From: an uncultured Odoribacter sp.
Lineage (GTDB): Bacteria > Bacteroidota > Bacteroidia > Bacteroidales > Marinifilaceae
Length of the DNA stretch: 64,000 bases
Assembly: GCA_910588375.1 (NCBI GenBank)
Contig: CAJUQA010000011.1
Location: 20,316-84,315 of the forward strand
Direction of reading: 5' to 3'
Shown here: piece after piece, positions 24,403 to 33,004 of the stretch
Numbering within the stretch: the stretch's first letter is position 1
How the letters are laid out: each line of letters opens with the position of its first letter
Position numbers and translations under genes: made by a program
The notes under the pieces: generated by a model
What the model was told of the DNA's origin: nothing
Databases searched by the model: none
Seen by the model: only the letters and a program-made list of their open reading frames with translations

Positions 24403-27390
24403 ATGCGAAACAAAGGAGCAATTACATTACTTACGATAGCCTTGGCTTTAGTAAGTGCTTACCAGTTGTTTTTCACTTTCAAAACATCCCAGGTGGAGAA
24501 AGCGGCGCGGGAGTTTGCCAACGGCGATCCCGTAAAAGAAAGAGCATATCTGGATTCTATTGCCAACAAGGACGTGTATAATTTCCTTGGGCTGACCAAA
24601 TTCACTTACAAAGAATGTAAAGAGTTAGAATTACCGTTAGGATTGGACTTACGCGGCGGTATGAACGTCACGATGGAAGTGGACGTTGTAGACGTAGTCA
24701 GAAACTTAGCCAACAACAGCGCCGATCCGGCATTCAACCAGGCTTTGGCTGAAGCAATACAAATGCGCACCAAAAGCCCGAAAGATTTCGTGACTCTTTT
24801 CGGTGAAGCTTTTGAAAGAATTGCTCCTAATGCGCAACTGGCATCTCCCGATATATTCGGTACCGTGGAAATGAAAGAAAAAATCAAAATCGGTGCCAGC
24901 AATAAAGAAGTATTGGACGTAATCCGTCAGGAAGCCGATGCTGCCATTGACAATACGTTCAACATCCTACGTACCCGTATCGACCGTTTCGGAGTTGCAC
25001 AGCCCAACATTCGTAAAGCGGATATTTCCGGACGTATCAACATCGAACTTCCGGGTATCAAAGATGCCCAGCGTGTAAGAAAATTATTACAAGGAACTGC
25101 AGCCTTGGAATTTTTTGAAACATTCGACAATTCGGAATACTATCCGCATCTGGCAGCCATCAATGATAAAGTCAGAGAAATTGAACGTTCCAAAGATGTT
25201 CTGGGACTGGATGAAGAAAAAACATCCCCGGCTCAAAATGCTGCAGTTGCCGATATCACGGAAGACAATGAACTAATCCGCGATGCTGCTTCAAAAGATT
25301 CTCTGAATGCTTTAAATAACGAAGAAGAATTCCGGAAACAGAATCCGTTATTTTCTGTTTTAACTCCGGCAGTAGGTCAAGACGGTAGCTTAAGACCCGG
25401 TTCCATCATAGGATATGCCCGCCTGAAAGATACCAGTGCCGTGAATAAACTTTTGGCTTTACCTCAAGTAAAAGCTTTGATTCCAAGAAATTCCCGATTG
25501 ATTTGGGATATGAAACCGACAGGTGATATCGTAGGTTTACACGCCATAAAAATTACGACGCGCGATGGGAAAGCCCCTCTGGATGGAGGAGTGATTGTCG
25601 ATGCCCGCAAATCTTTTGACAGCCAGAACAACGGACATCCGGTGGTATCCATGAATATGAATGGGGAAGGCTCCAAAATATGGGCTCGTCTGACCAAAGA
25701 CAATGTAAATCGTTGCATTGCTATCGTATTGGACGGCTATGTTGTTTCTTCCCCGAATGTAAATGGGGAAATCAAAGGCGGTAGCTCTCAAATTACCGGA
25801 GGCTTTGACGTAAAAGAGGCTGAAGACTTGGCCAACATCCTGAAATCAGGTAAACTGCCTGCTCCTGCCCGCATCATCGCAGACGAAATCGTAGGACCGT
25901 CTTTAGGACAGGAATCCATTCAGACCGGTATGTGGTCATTCATCATTGCCTTTGCTTTGGTATTGGTATACATGTTATTCTTTTACAGTAAAGGTGCCGG
26001 TTTGGCTGCTGATATCGCTTTATTGGCCAACCTGTTCTTTTTGTTCGGTATCTTGGCTTCCATTGGAGCCGTACTGACATTACCGGGTATTGCGGGTATC
26101 GTATTAACCATGGGTATGTCTGTGGATGCCAACGTATTGATATATGAACGTATCGAAGAAGAACGCAGAGCGGGCAAAGGGTTGAAATTAGCAATCAAAG
26201 ACGGATATAATGCCGCTTATTCCGCTATCATCGACGGTAATGTCACCACCTTGTTGACCGGTTTCATCCTTTACTATTTCGGTGAAGGTCCGATCAAAGG
26301 TTTTGCCACAACGTTGATTATCGGTATTTTCTCTTCTCTGTTCTGCGCCATTTTTATCAGTCGTCTGATTTTGGAACGTGCTGCCTCTAAAAATGACAAT
26401 GTACCTTTCACGACAAACCTGACCGCAAACTGGTTGAGAAATGCAAGATTTCCTTTCTTGAAAAAACGGACCATTTCTTATACGGTTTCAGGTATTGCCA
26501 TTATTGTTTCCATTATCTTCCTTTTCACCAAAGGTCTGGATAAAGGTATTGACTTCGTGGGAGGTAGAACCTACACGGTGGTATTCAACCAACCTGTTCA
26601 GGTAGAAGAAGTGGCTGCCAGTCTTGCTGAAGTATACGGAAGCTCTCCGGAAGTAAAAACCTTCGGAGGAGAAAACCAAGTAAGAATCACCACCAAATAC
26701 AAAATTGACGAAGAAGGTCTCGAAGTGGATGATGAAGTGGAAACTTTATTGTATGAAGGTTTAAAATCTTACTTACCGGAAGGCACTTCACGCGAACAAT
26801 TCCTGGAAGTAAACCGTCAAAGATCCGAAAAAGTAGGTCCTGCTGTGGCGGAAGACATTACGCGAGCCGCTTTCTGGTCCGTTATCTTCGCTTTGATTGG
26901 TATTTTCCTTTATATCATGGTACGTTTCTCTAACTGGCAATATGGTGCCGGTGCCGTAGCAGGTCTTACCCACAATGTAATCATTGTGATGGGAGCATTT
27001 TCAATCCTCTCCGGCATACTCCCCTTCTCGTTGGAAATTGACCAAGCTTTTATCGCTGCAATTCTGACGGTTGTCGGTTACTCTATCAACGATACCGTGG
27101 TTGTATTTGACCGTATCCGTGAATACCATACCCTTTATCCGAAACGGAATGATATGGAAGTAACGGACGAAGCTTTGAACTCGACATTACGTCGTACATT
27201 CAGTACCTCTCTGTCAACAATTGTCGTATTGTTAGCTATTTTCATCTTCGGAGGTACTTCTATTAAAGGCTTCGTATTCGCTTTATTAATCGGTATTATT
27301 GTCGGTACCTATTCTTCTTTGTTTGTTGCAACTCCTATCTCTTACGATTTGAGACAGCGTTTCGGCAAAAAGAAAGCAGAGAAAAAATAA
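24403..27390 (+). CDS. secDF: Fused protein-export membrane protein SecDF
   Basis: A 995-residue fusion of SecD and SecF, as is normal in Bacteroidota. The SecD half has an N-terminal membrane segment (LLTIALALVSAYQLFF), a large periplasmic region with LGLDLRGGMNVTMEVDV and FGVAQPNIRKADISGRINIE, and a membrane block from about residue 510 (GQESIQTGMWSFIIAFALVL, MSVDANVLIYERIEEE). The SecF half starts near residue 680 with its own GIDFVGGRTYTVVF and ends in a second membrane block (SINDTVVVFDRIREYH). It uses proton motive force to pull proteins out of the Sec channel. Monocistronic, with a strong terminator. Confidence 0.96.
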   Translation: MRNKGAITLLTIALALVSAYQLFFTFKTSQVEKAAREFANGDPVKERAYLDSIANKDVYNFLGLTKFTYKECKELELPLGLDLRGGMNVTMEVDVVDVVRNLANNSADPAFNQALAEAIQMRTKSPKDFVTLFGEAFERIAPNAQLASPDIFGTVEMKEKIKIGASNKEVLDVIRQEADAAIDNTFNILRTRIDRFGVAQPNIRKADISGRINIELPGIKDAQRVRKLLQGTAALEFFETFDNSEYYPHLAAINDKVREIERSKDVLGLDEEKTSPAQNAAVADITEDNELIRDAASKDSLNALNNEEEFRKQNPLFSVLTPAVGQDGSLRPGSIIGYARLKDTSAVNKLLALPQVKALIPRNSRLIWDMKPTGDIVGLHAIKITTRDGKAPLDGGVIVDARKSFDSQNNGHPVVSMNMNGEGSKIWARLTKDNVNRCIAIVLDGYVVSSPNVNGEIKGGSSQITGGFDVKEAEDLANILKSGKLPAPARIIADEIVGPSLGQESIQTGMWSFIIAFALVLVYMLFFYSKGAGLAADIALLANLFFLFGILASIGAVLTLPGIAGIVLTMGMSVDANVLIYERIEEERRAGKGLKLAIKDGYNAAYSAIIDGNVTTLLTGFILYYFGEGPIKGFATTLIIGIFSSLFCAIFISRLILERAASKNDNVPFTTNLTANWLRNARFPFLKKRTISYTVSGIAIIVSIIFLFTKGLDKGIDFVGGRTYTVVFNQPVQVEEVAASLAEVYGSSPEVKTFGGENQVRITTKYKIDEEGLEVDDEVETLLYEGLKSYLPEGTSREQFLEVNRQRSEKVGPAVAEDITRAAFWSVIFALIGIFLYIMVRFSNWQYGAGAVAGLTHNVIIVMGAFSILSGILPFSLEIDQAFIAAILTVVGYSINDTVVVFDRIREYHTLYPKRNDMEVTDEALNSTLRRTFSTSLSTIVVLLAIFIFGGTSIKGFVFALLIGIIVGTYSSLFVATPISYDLRQRFGKKKAEKK

Positions 27391-27410
27391 TACCCAAAGA
27401 TTCCCATTAT

Positions 27411-27448
27411 AAAAAAGGGGTTATCCAATTTTTTGGATAACCCTTTTT
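27411..27448 (+). terminator. Terminator after secDF
   Basis: GGGTTATCCAA and TTGGATAACCC form a stem flanked by A6 and T6-T7, starting 20 bases after the secDF stop. Confidence 0.9.
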
Positions 27449-27485
27449 TATATTACATCGAAAATTAAATTTATTAAAATAAAAA

Positions 27486-27517
27486 TGCTTTAAGACCGTT
27501 GAAATTACCTACCTTTG
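27486..27517 (+). promoter_or_regulatory. Possible promoter of the [FeFe] hydrogenase gene
   Basis: TACCTTTG at 27510-27517 is an exact -7 element. The -33 region (27486-27489) is a poor match. The leader would be about 65 bases. Confidence 0.45.
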
Positions 27518-27587
27518 AAAGCAGACAAAAAAGATATACGGAGCTTTATTCCGTGAACCACTAAAGTGTTAATTAAAATCGGATTTT

Positions 27588-29006
27588 ATGCTGTACGATA
27601 ACTTCGCAATGCTCACTAAACGGGAATTACTCATCCGAATCGTCAAATTATTAAAAGATGATGAGTTGGTGACAAAGCTAAAATACTTACCGGTGGAAAT
27701 GCGTCCCCGCAATAAGCGTCCGGTACGTTGTTGCGTACACAAAGACCGTTACATCCTTAAACACAAAATTATTTCCATTCTCGGATTTGAGATTACGGAT
27801 GAAGAAATAGACCTGATTCACCTTTCCGAATTTGCCCGTATGGCCATGGCAAACAAGAATACGAAAGAAAACATTCTTTCAGTAGTACACGAAGCATGCA
27901 GTGCATGTATACAATCCCAATATGCCGTGACCAATCTTTGTCGGGGATGCGAGGGACGTCCCTGCCTCATGAACTGCCCCAAAGGCGCCATATCCTTTCA
28001 AGGAGGCAAAGCCAATATCAGCACGGATGTCTGTGTCAGTTGCGGACTCTGTCAGAAGGTATGCCCCTACCACGCCATCATTTATACGCCGGTCCCCTGT
28101 CAGGATGCCTGTCCGGTAAATGCCATCTATAAAGACGAGGAAGGTATCGAACATATAGACAAGGAAAAATGTATTTATTGCGGGAAATGTATGCAAGCTT
28201 GTCCTTACGGAGCCATTATGGAACGTTCCAAAATCATAGACATACACAAATCACTCACGAATCCCGGAAAACAAATTGTTGCCATTGTTGCTCCCGCTAT
28301 CTATGGACAATTTAACGCTACCCCCGGACAAATCCTGTCCGGCATCAGACAAATCGGATTCGAAGCAGTGATTGAAGTTGCCTTAGGAGCTGAAATTACG
28401 GCTGCCAATGAAGCGGAAGAACTCAAAGAGAAACTATCAGAGGGACTGTCTTTCATGACAACGTCCTGCTGTCCGGCTTATACAGGTTGGGTGAATAAAC
28501 ACGCCCCTATGCTAAAACCTCATGTGTCAGACACCCGAAGTCCGATGGTTTACGCAGCCCGCTACGCCAAAGAAAAGTTTCCGGACGCAGAAGTGGTATT
28601 CATCGGCCCATGCTTGGCCAAACGGTATGAGGCGGAATCCGTTCCGGAAGTTGATTACGTGATGAGTTTCGAAGAATTAGGGGCTTTTATGGTAGCCTAT
28701 GATATTGATGTCACAAACTGTGAGGCTCAAGAATTGCAATCCGAAGTAACGAAATTCGGCAGAGGCTTCGCTCAAGCTGGAGGTGTAAAAAATGCGGTCG
28801 TAAATGTAGTGGGAAATGAAATCACAACGCTGTCTATCGAGGGATTAGACAAGAAAAACCAAGGCTTGCTGAAAGTTATGCCCCGCAAACCGGAAGCCCG
28901 TTTTGTGGAAGTCATGGCTTGTGACGGAGGATGTATCAATGGTCCTTGCTCCCTGGCTCCTCTCACATTAGCCAAAAGACAAATAAAAAAAGTCTTGGAG
29001 GAATAA
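27588..29006 (+). CDS. Monomeric [FeFe] hydrogenase-like protein
   Basis: A 472-residue protein. Residues about 95-225 carry Cys-rich ferredoxin-like motifs (CSACIQSQ, CRGCEGRPCLMNC, CVSCGLCQKVC, CIYCGKCMQAC). The catalytic H-cluster domain follows. All four cysteines expected to hold the H-cluster are visible: Cys295 in TTSCCPAYTGW, Cys342 in GPCLAKRYEAE, and Cys445 and Cys449 in VMACDGGCINGPC. Cys294, the proton-relay position, is also kept. The Met that opens the second motif in well-studied enzymes is Gly here. The layout fits the group B enzymes known from gut Bacteroides. No partner subunit or HydE/F/G maturase is in the window. Confidence 0.85.
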   Translation: MLYDNFAMLTKRELLIRIVKLLKDDELVTKLKYLPVEMRPRNKRPVRCCVHKDRYILKHKIISILGFEITDEEIDLIHLSEFARMAMANKNTKENILSVVHEACSACIQSQYAVTNLCRGCEGRPCLMNCPKGAISFQGGKANISTDVCVSCGLCQKVCPYHAIIYTPVPCQDACPVNAIYKDEEGIEHIDKEKCIYCGKCMQACPYGAIMERSKIIDIHKSLTNPGKQIVAIVAPAIYGQFNATPGQILSGIRQIGFEAVIEVALGAEITAANEAEELKEKLSEGLSFMTTSCCPAYTGWVNKHAPMLKPHVSDTRSPMVYAARYAKEKFPDAEVVFIGPCLAKRYEAESVPEVDYVMSFEELGAFMVAYDIDVTNCEAQELQSEVTKFGRGFAQAGGVKNAVVNVVGNEITTLSIEGLDKKNQGLLKVMPRKPEARFVEVMACDGGCINGPCSLAPLTLAKRQIKKVLEE

Positions 29007-29017
29007 CCCTATAACCG

Positions 29018-31159
29018 CTATTTGTTCTTTTTGAATAAGCGTCCTAAAACGCTTCCCAAATCCTGGCCTTCCGGATGGTTAATCATGGAAAGGGTCCTGA
29101 ACGAAGTCATTTCGTCTTCACCGATTCCCAATTGTACCGGATATACCAGGATGCAATTGTTGGCCTGGAAATACTTGTTCATATAAGTCGGTATCAGAGC
29201 CATTTGCCGGGAATAAGAGGGGCAATTGCGACGGCTCATAACCACAACCAAAGCGTCATCATCGTGAATATCACGGGAAACAATTAGAAAATCATCCCAA
29301 TCTGTAAATTCGACAAATTCAGCATTCACATTATGCTTTGCCTTGACTTCCTGCAATATTGACAACACGGCCCGATTTCCATAAAAAAGCATTTTGCTGC
29401 CGGAATTACGGGCCAAATTCCATACCCTTACCAACCAATATGGAAAACCGACCTCTTTCTCCGCATCCGCAGGTATGAGCATAATATAACGCTTTACGGT
29501 AGCCAAAGGCTGGACGGGACGATATACCAATGTCGTCGTCGCACATTTAGCCAACACTCCTTCCGCCAGTTCTCCTAAAAAAGTATTGGAGATGGCCGAC
29601 TCTTTCCGTAATCCCAAAACTATATCCGTAATCTTGTGCTCCTTCGCCACGTTTTTAATCCCATTGACAACATTAATATCATAACGCATCAAGGAATGAA
29701 GCATATTATCGGTTGCAGCCGCTGTTTTCTCTGCTTTTTCCAAAAGGTGCCGGGAACGTTTCTCCGCAGAGGCATCGTTACTATCCGATTTGATGATACT
29801 CAAAGCCATCATCGTCGCTTTACAACGGGGAGATTTTATCGTTATCCCCAAACTAATCAGTTCCTCAACAGTCTCGGAGTTACTAAGCGGTATCAGTATC
29901 CGGTCCTCCACATCATCCTTGTCTACCAACTCTTCTTCCGACATATCGGCTAAAGCAACATTTTGCGCCCCTTTCTGGGTAATAAAAGAAGCTATCGTAC
30001 AGGTAAACAATATCATGACTATCGTTCCGTTCAACACACTGTCATCCAACAAGCGTATGGGAGCTCCGGCCTCATCGGTTCCCAAAATCACCTGATATCC
30101 CACCATCACGGCAGCTAATGTCGCAGCCGCCTGGGCATTGGTCAAACCGAACAACAAGCGTCTTTCATCCCGGGTATAATGCAATGTTTTTCCGGCAATC
30201 CAGGCTGCCCAATATTTAGCCAATGTGGCTACCACGCACATGACAATGGCTACCCATAATGAATCCCACCCCGTTGTAAATACCCGATAATCCACCAACA
30301 TCCCCACCCCGATCAGAAAAAAGGGAATAAACAGAGCATTACCCACAAATTCAATCCGATTCATCAGTGCCGAAGTGTTCGGAATCAGCCTGTTCAATGC
30401 CAATCCGGCAAGGAAAGCCCCAATAACATCTTCCAAACCGGCCACTTTGGCCAGGAAAGAAGCCAGAAAAACTAATGCCAGAACAAATATATACTGCGCA
30501 ATCCTGTCTTCATAGCGTTTAAAAAACCAACGGCCAAACAAGGGAAAAAGAAAAACCACCAAACCGACAAATACGACGGTCGATGTGCTCAAACGCATCC
30601 AAAAACGATTTCCCATGTCCCCCGTTGACATTCCAACAACTACGGCCAACACCAACAATGCCAGCAAACAAGTGACCACTGTCGCACCAATGGAAATATT
30701 CACCGCCCGATTCTTGGTTACACCGTACTTGCTGACAATCGGATAAGTCATCAGGGTATGGGAAGCAAACATACTCGCTAATAAAACCGAGGTGGGATAG
30801 GAAAAGTCAAGCAAATAGACTCCGGCAAATGTGCCCACCAACATCGGAATAATGAAAGTCAGCAAACCGAAATAAACACTTTTCCCGTAATTTTTTTTCA
30901 AGTCAGCTAAATCAATCTCCAATCCGGCAACAAACATGATATACAACAAGCCGACTTTGCCGAAAAGTTCGATACTGCTGTCTCTCGACATAATATCAAA
31001 CCCCTGCGGACCGATTATCGCTCCGGCTATAATCAATCCGATCAGATCCGGAATTTTAAACCGATGAAGTAAGACCGGTGCCAACAGAATGATAAAGAGA
31101 ATCACTGAAAAAATCAGCACCGGATCCGTTAAAGGGAAACTCAAACCCAATATAGACAT
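29018..31159 (-). CDS. Cation:proton antiporter (CPA2/Kef type) with C-terminal Usp-like region
   Basis: A 713-residue protein with about 12-13 hydrophobic segments in residues 1-405. Family-typical segments are LIGLIIAGAIIGPQGFDIM, AGLEIDLADLKKNYGKS and GLEDVIGAFLAGLALNRLIP. The soluble C-terminal 300 residues resemble one or two universal-stress-protein-like domains. It probably exchanges Na+ or K+ for protons to control pH or ion balance; ion unknown. It begins 3 bases after purA, so the two are co-transcribed. It ends 11 bases from the convergent hydrogenase gene. Confidence 0.9.
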   Translation of the reverse strand: MSILGLSFPLTDPVLIFSVILFIILLAPVLLHRFKIPDLIGLIIAGAIIGPQGFDIMSRDSSIELFGKVGLLYIMFVAGLEIDLADLKKNYGKSVYFGLLTFIIPMLVGTFAGVYLLDFSYPTSVLLASMFASHTLMTYPIVSKYGVTKNRAVNISIGATVVTCLLALLVLAVVVGMSTGDMGNRFWMRLSTSTVVFVGLVVFLFPLFGRWFFKRYEDRIAQYIFVLALVFLASFLAKVAGLEDVIGAFLAGLALNRLIPNTSALMNRIEFVGNALFIPFFLIGVGMLVDYRVFTTGWDSLWVAIVMCVVATLAKYWAAWIAGKTLHYTRDERRLLFGLTNAQAAATLAAVMVGYQVILGTDEAGAPIRLLDDSVLNGTIVMILFTCTIASFITQKGAQNVALADMSEEELVDKDDVEDRILIPLSNSETVEELISLGITIKSPRCKATMMALSIIKSDSNDASAEKRSRHLLEKAEKTAAATDNMLHSLMRYDINVVNGIKNVAKEHKITDIVLGLRKESAISNTFLGELAEGVLAKCATTTLVYRPVQPLATVKRYIMLIPADAEKEVGFPYWLVRVWNLARNSGSKMLFYGNRAVLSILQEVKAKHNVNAEFVEFTDWDDFLIVSRDIHDDDALVVVMSRRNCPSYSRQMALIPTYMNKYFQANNCILVYPVQLGIGEDEMTSFRTLSMINHPEGQDLGSVLGRLFKKNK

Positions 31160-31162
31160 AAA

Positions 31163-32431
31163 TTATTCTTCATATCTGACAATCGTCTGTTCACGATCAG
31201 CTCCTACCGATACAATTTTTACCGGGACCCCCGTTTCTTCCTCTATAAAACTGACGTATGCATTATACTCTTCCGGGAACTCATCTTCTGAAGTCATTTT
31301 CGTCATATCTGTTTTCCAACCGGGAAATTCCACATATACGGGCTCTATTTCGTCATTGATTTCGTAAGGGAATTCCTCAACCACTTTCCCGCCGATTTTA
31401 TAAGCCGTGCATACTTTTATCGTATCGAAGGTGTCTAATACATCACTTTTCATCATAATCAGCTGTGTCACGCCATTGATCATCACCGCATATTTCAATG
31501 CCACTAAGTCCAACCAGCCGCAACGACGGGCACGCCCGGTCACTGAGCCGAACTCATGCCCCAAGGTAGAAAGAAGTTTTCCGGTTTCATCCGACAATTC
31601 TGTAGGAAAAGGTCCGCTTCCAACCCGGGTACAATAAGCTTTGAAAATACCGAACACCTCTCCGATTTTTCCCGGAGCCACGCCTAATCCCGTACAAGCT
31701 CCCGCACAAATGGTATTGGATGAAGTCACGAAAGGATAAGACCCGAAATCGATGTCCAACATCGTTCCCTGAGCCCCTTCCGCCAACACATTCTTTCCTT
31801 CTTTCAGTAAATTGTTGATTACATGCTCACTGTCTATCAGTTGGAAACGTTTCAGGTATTCTACCGCTTCAAACCACTCTTTCTCCAAATCCGCTATATC
31901 ATAAGTATAATTCAACGAGTGCAATATGGATTCATGACGAGCTTTGGCCTCGGCATATTTTTCTTCAAAGTGATTCAAGATATCGCCCACCCGCACTCCG
32001 TTACGGCTCACTTTATCTGTATATGTCGGTCCGATACCTTTTCCGGTGGTCCCGATTTTTCCATTTCCTTTAGCCGCTTCATAAGCGGCATCCAATATCC
32101 GGTGAGTCGGTAAAATCAGATGAGCTTTCTTGGATATATACAATTGTTTGGTAATATCGTGTCCGCTGGCGGCCAGACTTTCCGCTTCCTGTTTAAAAAG
32201 CAACGGATCAAGCACCACTCCATTGCCGATGATATTCATTTTACCTCCCTGAAAAATTCCGGAAGGGATAGAACGCAAGATATACTTTTCGCCACCGAAT
32301 TCCAAAGTATGACCGGCATTAGGCCCTCCTTGAAAACGGGTTACTAAATCATAATTCGGAGTCAATACATCCACTACTTTACCTTTCCCTTCATCCCCCC
32401 ATTGCAATCCAAGTAATACATCTACTTTCAT
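31163..32431 (-). CDS. purA: Adenylosuccinate synthetase
   Basis: A 422-residue PurA, which makes adenylosuccinate from IMP, aspartate and GTP in AMP synthesis. The GTP-binding GLQWGDEGKGKVVDVL and the FQGGPNAGHTLEF segment supply the catalytic Asp and His. GTTGKGIGPTYTDKVSRNGV and LAEGAQGTMLDIDFGSYPFV are diagnostic. It lies 61 bases downstream of fur and 3 bases upstream of the antiporter gene. Confidence 0.97.
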   Translation of the reverse strand: MKVDVLLGLQWGDEGKGKVVDVLTPNYDLVTRFQGGPNAGHTLEFGGEKYILRSIPSGIFQGGKMNIIGNGVVLDPLLFKQEAESLAASGHDITKQLYISKKAHLILPTHRILDAAYEAAKGNGKIGTTGKGIGPTYTDKVSRNGVRVGDILNHFEEKYAEAKARHESILHSLNYTYDIADLEKEWFEAVEYLKRFQLIDSEHVINNLLKEGKNVLAEGAQGTMLDIDFGSYPFVTSSNTICAGACTGLGVAPGKIGEVFGIFKAYCTRVGSGPFPTELSDETGKLLSTLGHEFGSVTGRARRCGWLDLVALKYAVMINGVTQLIMMKSDVLDTFDTIKVCTAYKIGGKVVEEFPYEINDEIEPVYVEFPGWKTDMTKMTSEDEFPEEYNAYVSFIEEETGVPVKIVSVGADREQTIVRYEE

Positions 32432-32492
32432 CAGTCAAAATTTAAATTTCTGTGCTATTAATTTGCAAACGCAAACATGCAAAAATAATATA

Positions 32493-32963
32493 TTATAAGG
32501 AATTTCCCGCTTTCTTTTTCATTTTTAATTTACAACGCTTACACACTCCGTATACGTACAACATATGCCGTTGTATTTCAAAATCATATTGCTCTTCCAC
32601 CTGCTTCAAAACCTCCTCTACACGTTCATCCGAAAACTCCTCCACCCGGTTACACCGAACACAAATCAAGTGTTCATGTTTTTGGTTCAAAGCCCTTTCA
32701 TAGCGGGCCATATCATTTTTATAGGTATGTTTTACAACCAATTCACTCTCCAGAAGCAATTGCAAAGTATTATATACCGTAGCTTTACTCACCCTGTAGT
32801 TCTTATCTCCCATTTTTTTAAAAAGGCTCTCCACCGTAAAATGTCCCGAATGGGAATAAATCTCTTCCAGTATTGCAAATCGTTCCGGTGTTTTCCGCAA
32901 TCCTTTTTCTTCCAAATAAGCGGTAAAATTTGCTTTTACCGTATCTTTCACTTTTTCCATCAT
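32493..32963 (-). CDS. fur: Fur family metal-responsive repressor
   Basis: A 156-residue Fur-type protein. The winged helix is in about residues 15-80 (GLRKTPERFAILEEIYSHSG, VSKATVYNTLQLLLESELVV). The dimer and metal domain has HEH at 96-98 and two CxxC pairs, Cys101/Cys104 and Cys141/Cys144, for a structural zinc. It could sense iron, zinc or peroxide; Fur is the most common case, but this cannot be settled from sequence alone. It starts 41 bases after rel/spoT. Confidence 0.88.
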   Translation of the reverse strand: MMEKVKDTVKANFTAYLEEKGLRKTPERFAILEEIYSHSGHFTVESLFKKMGDKNYRVSKATVYNTLQLLLESELVVKHTYKNDMARYERALNQKHEHLICVRCNRVEEFSDERVEEVLKQVEEQYDFEIQRHMLYVYGVCKRCKLKMKKKAGNSL

Positions 32964-33004
32964 AAATAAATTTAGTATTCAAATCCTCCCCCCTCACGCA
33001 CATT

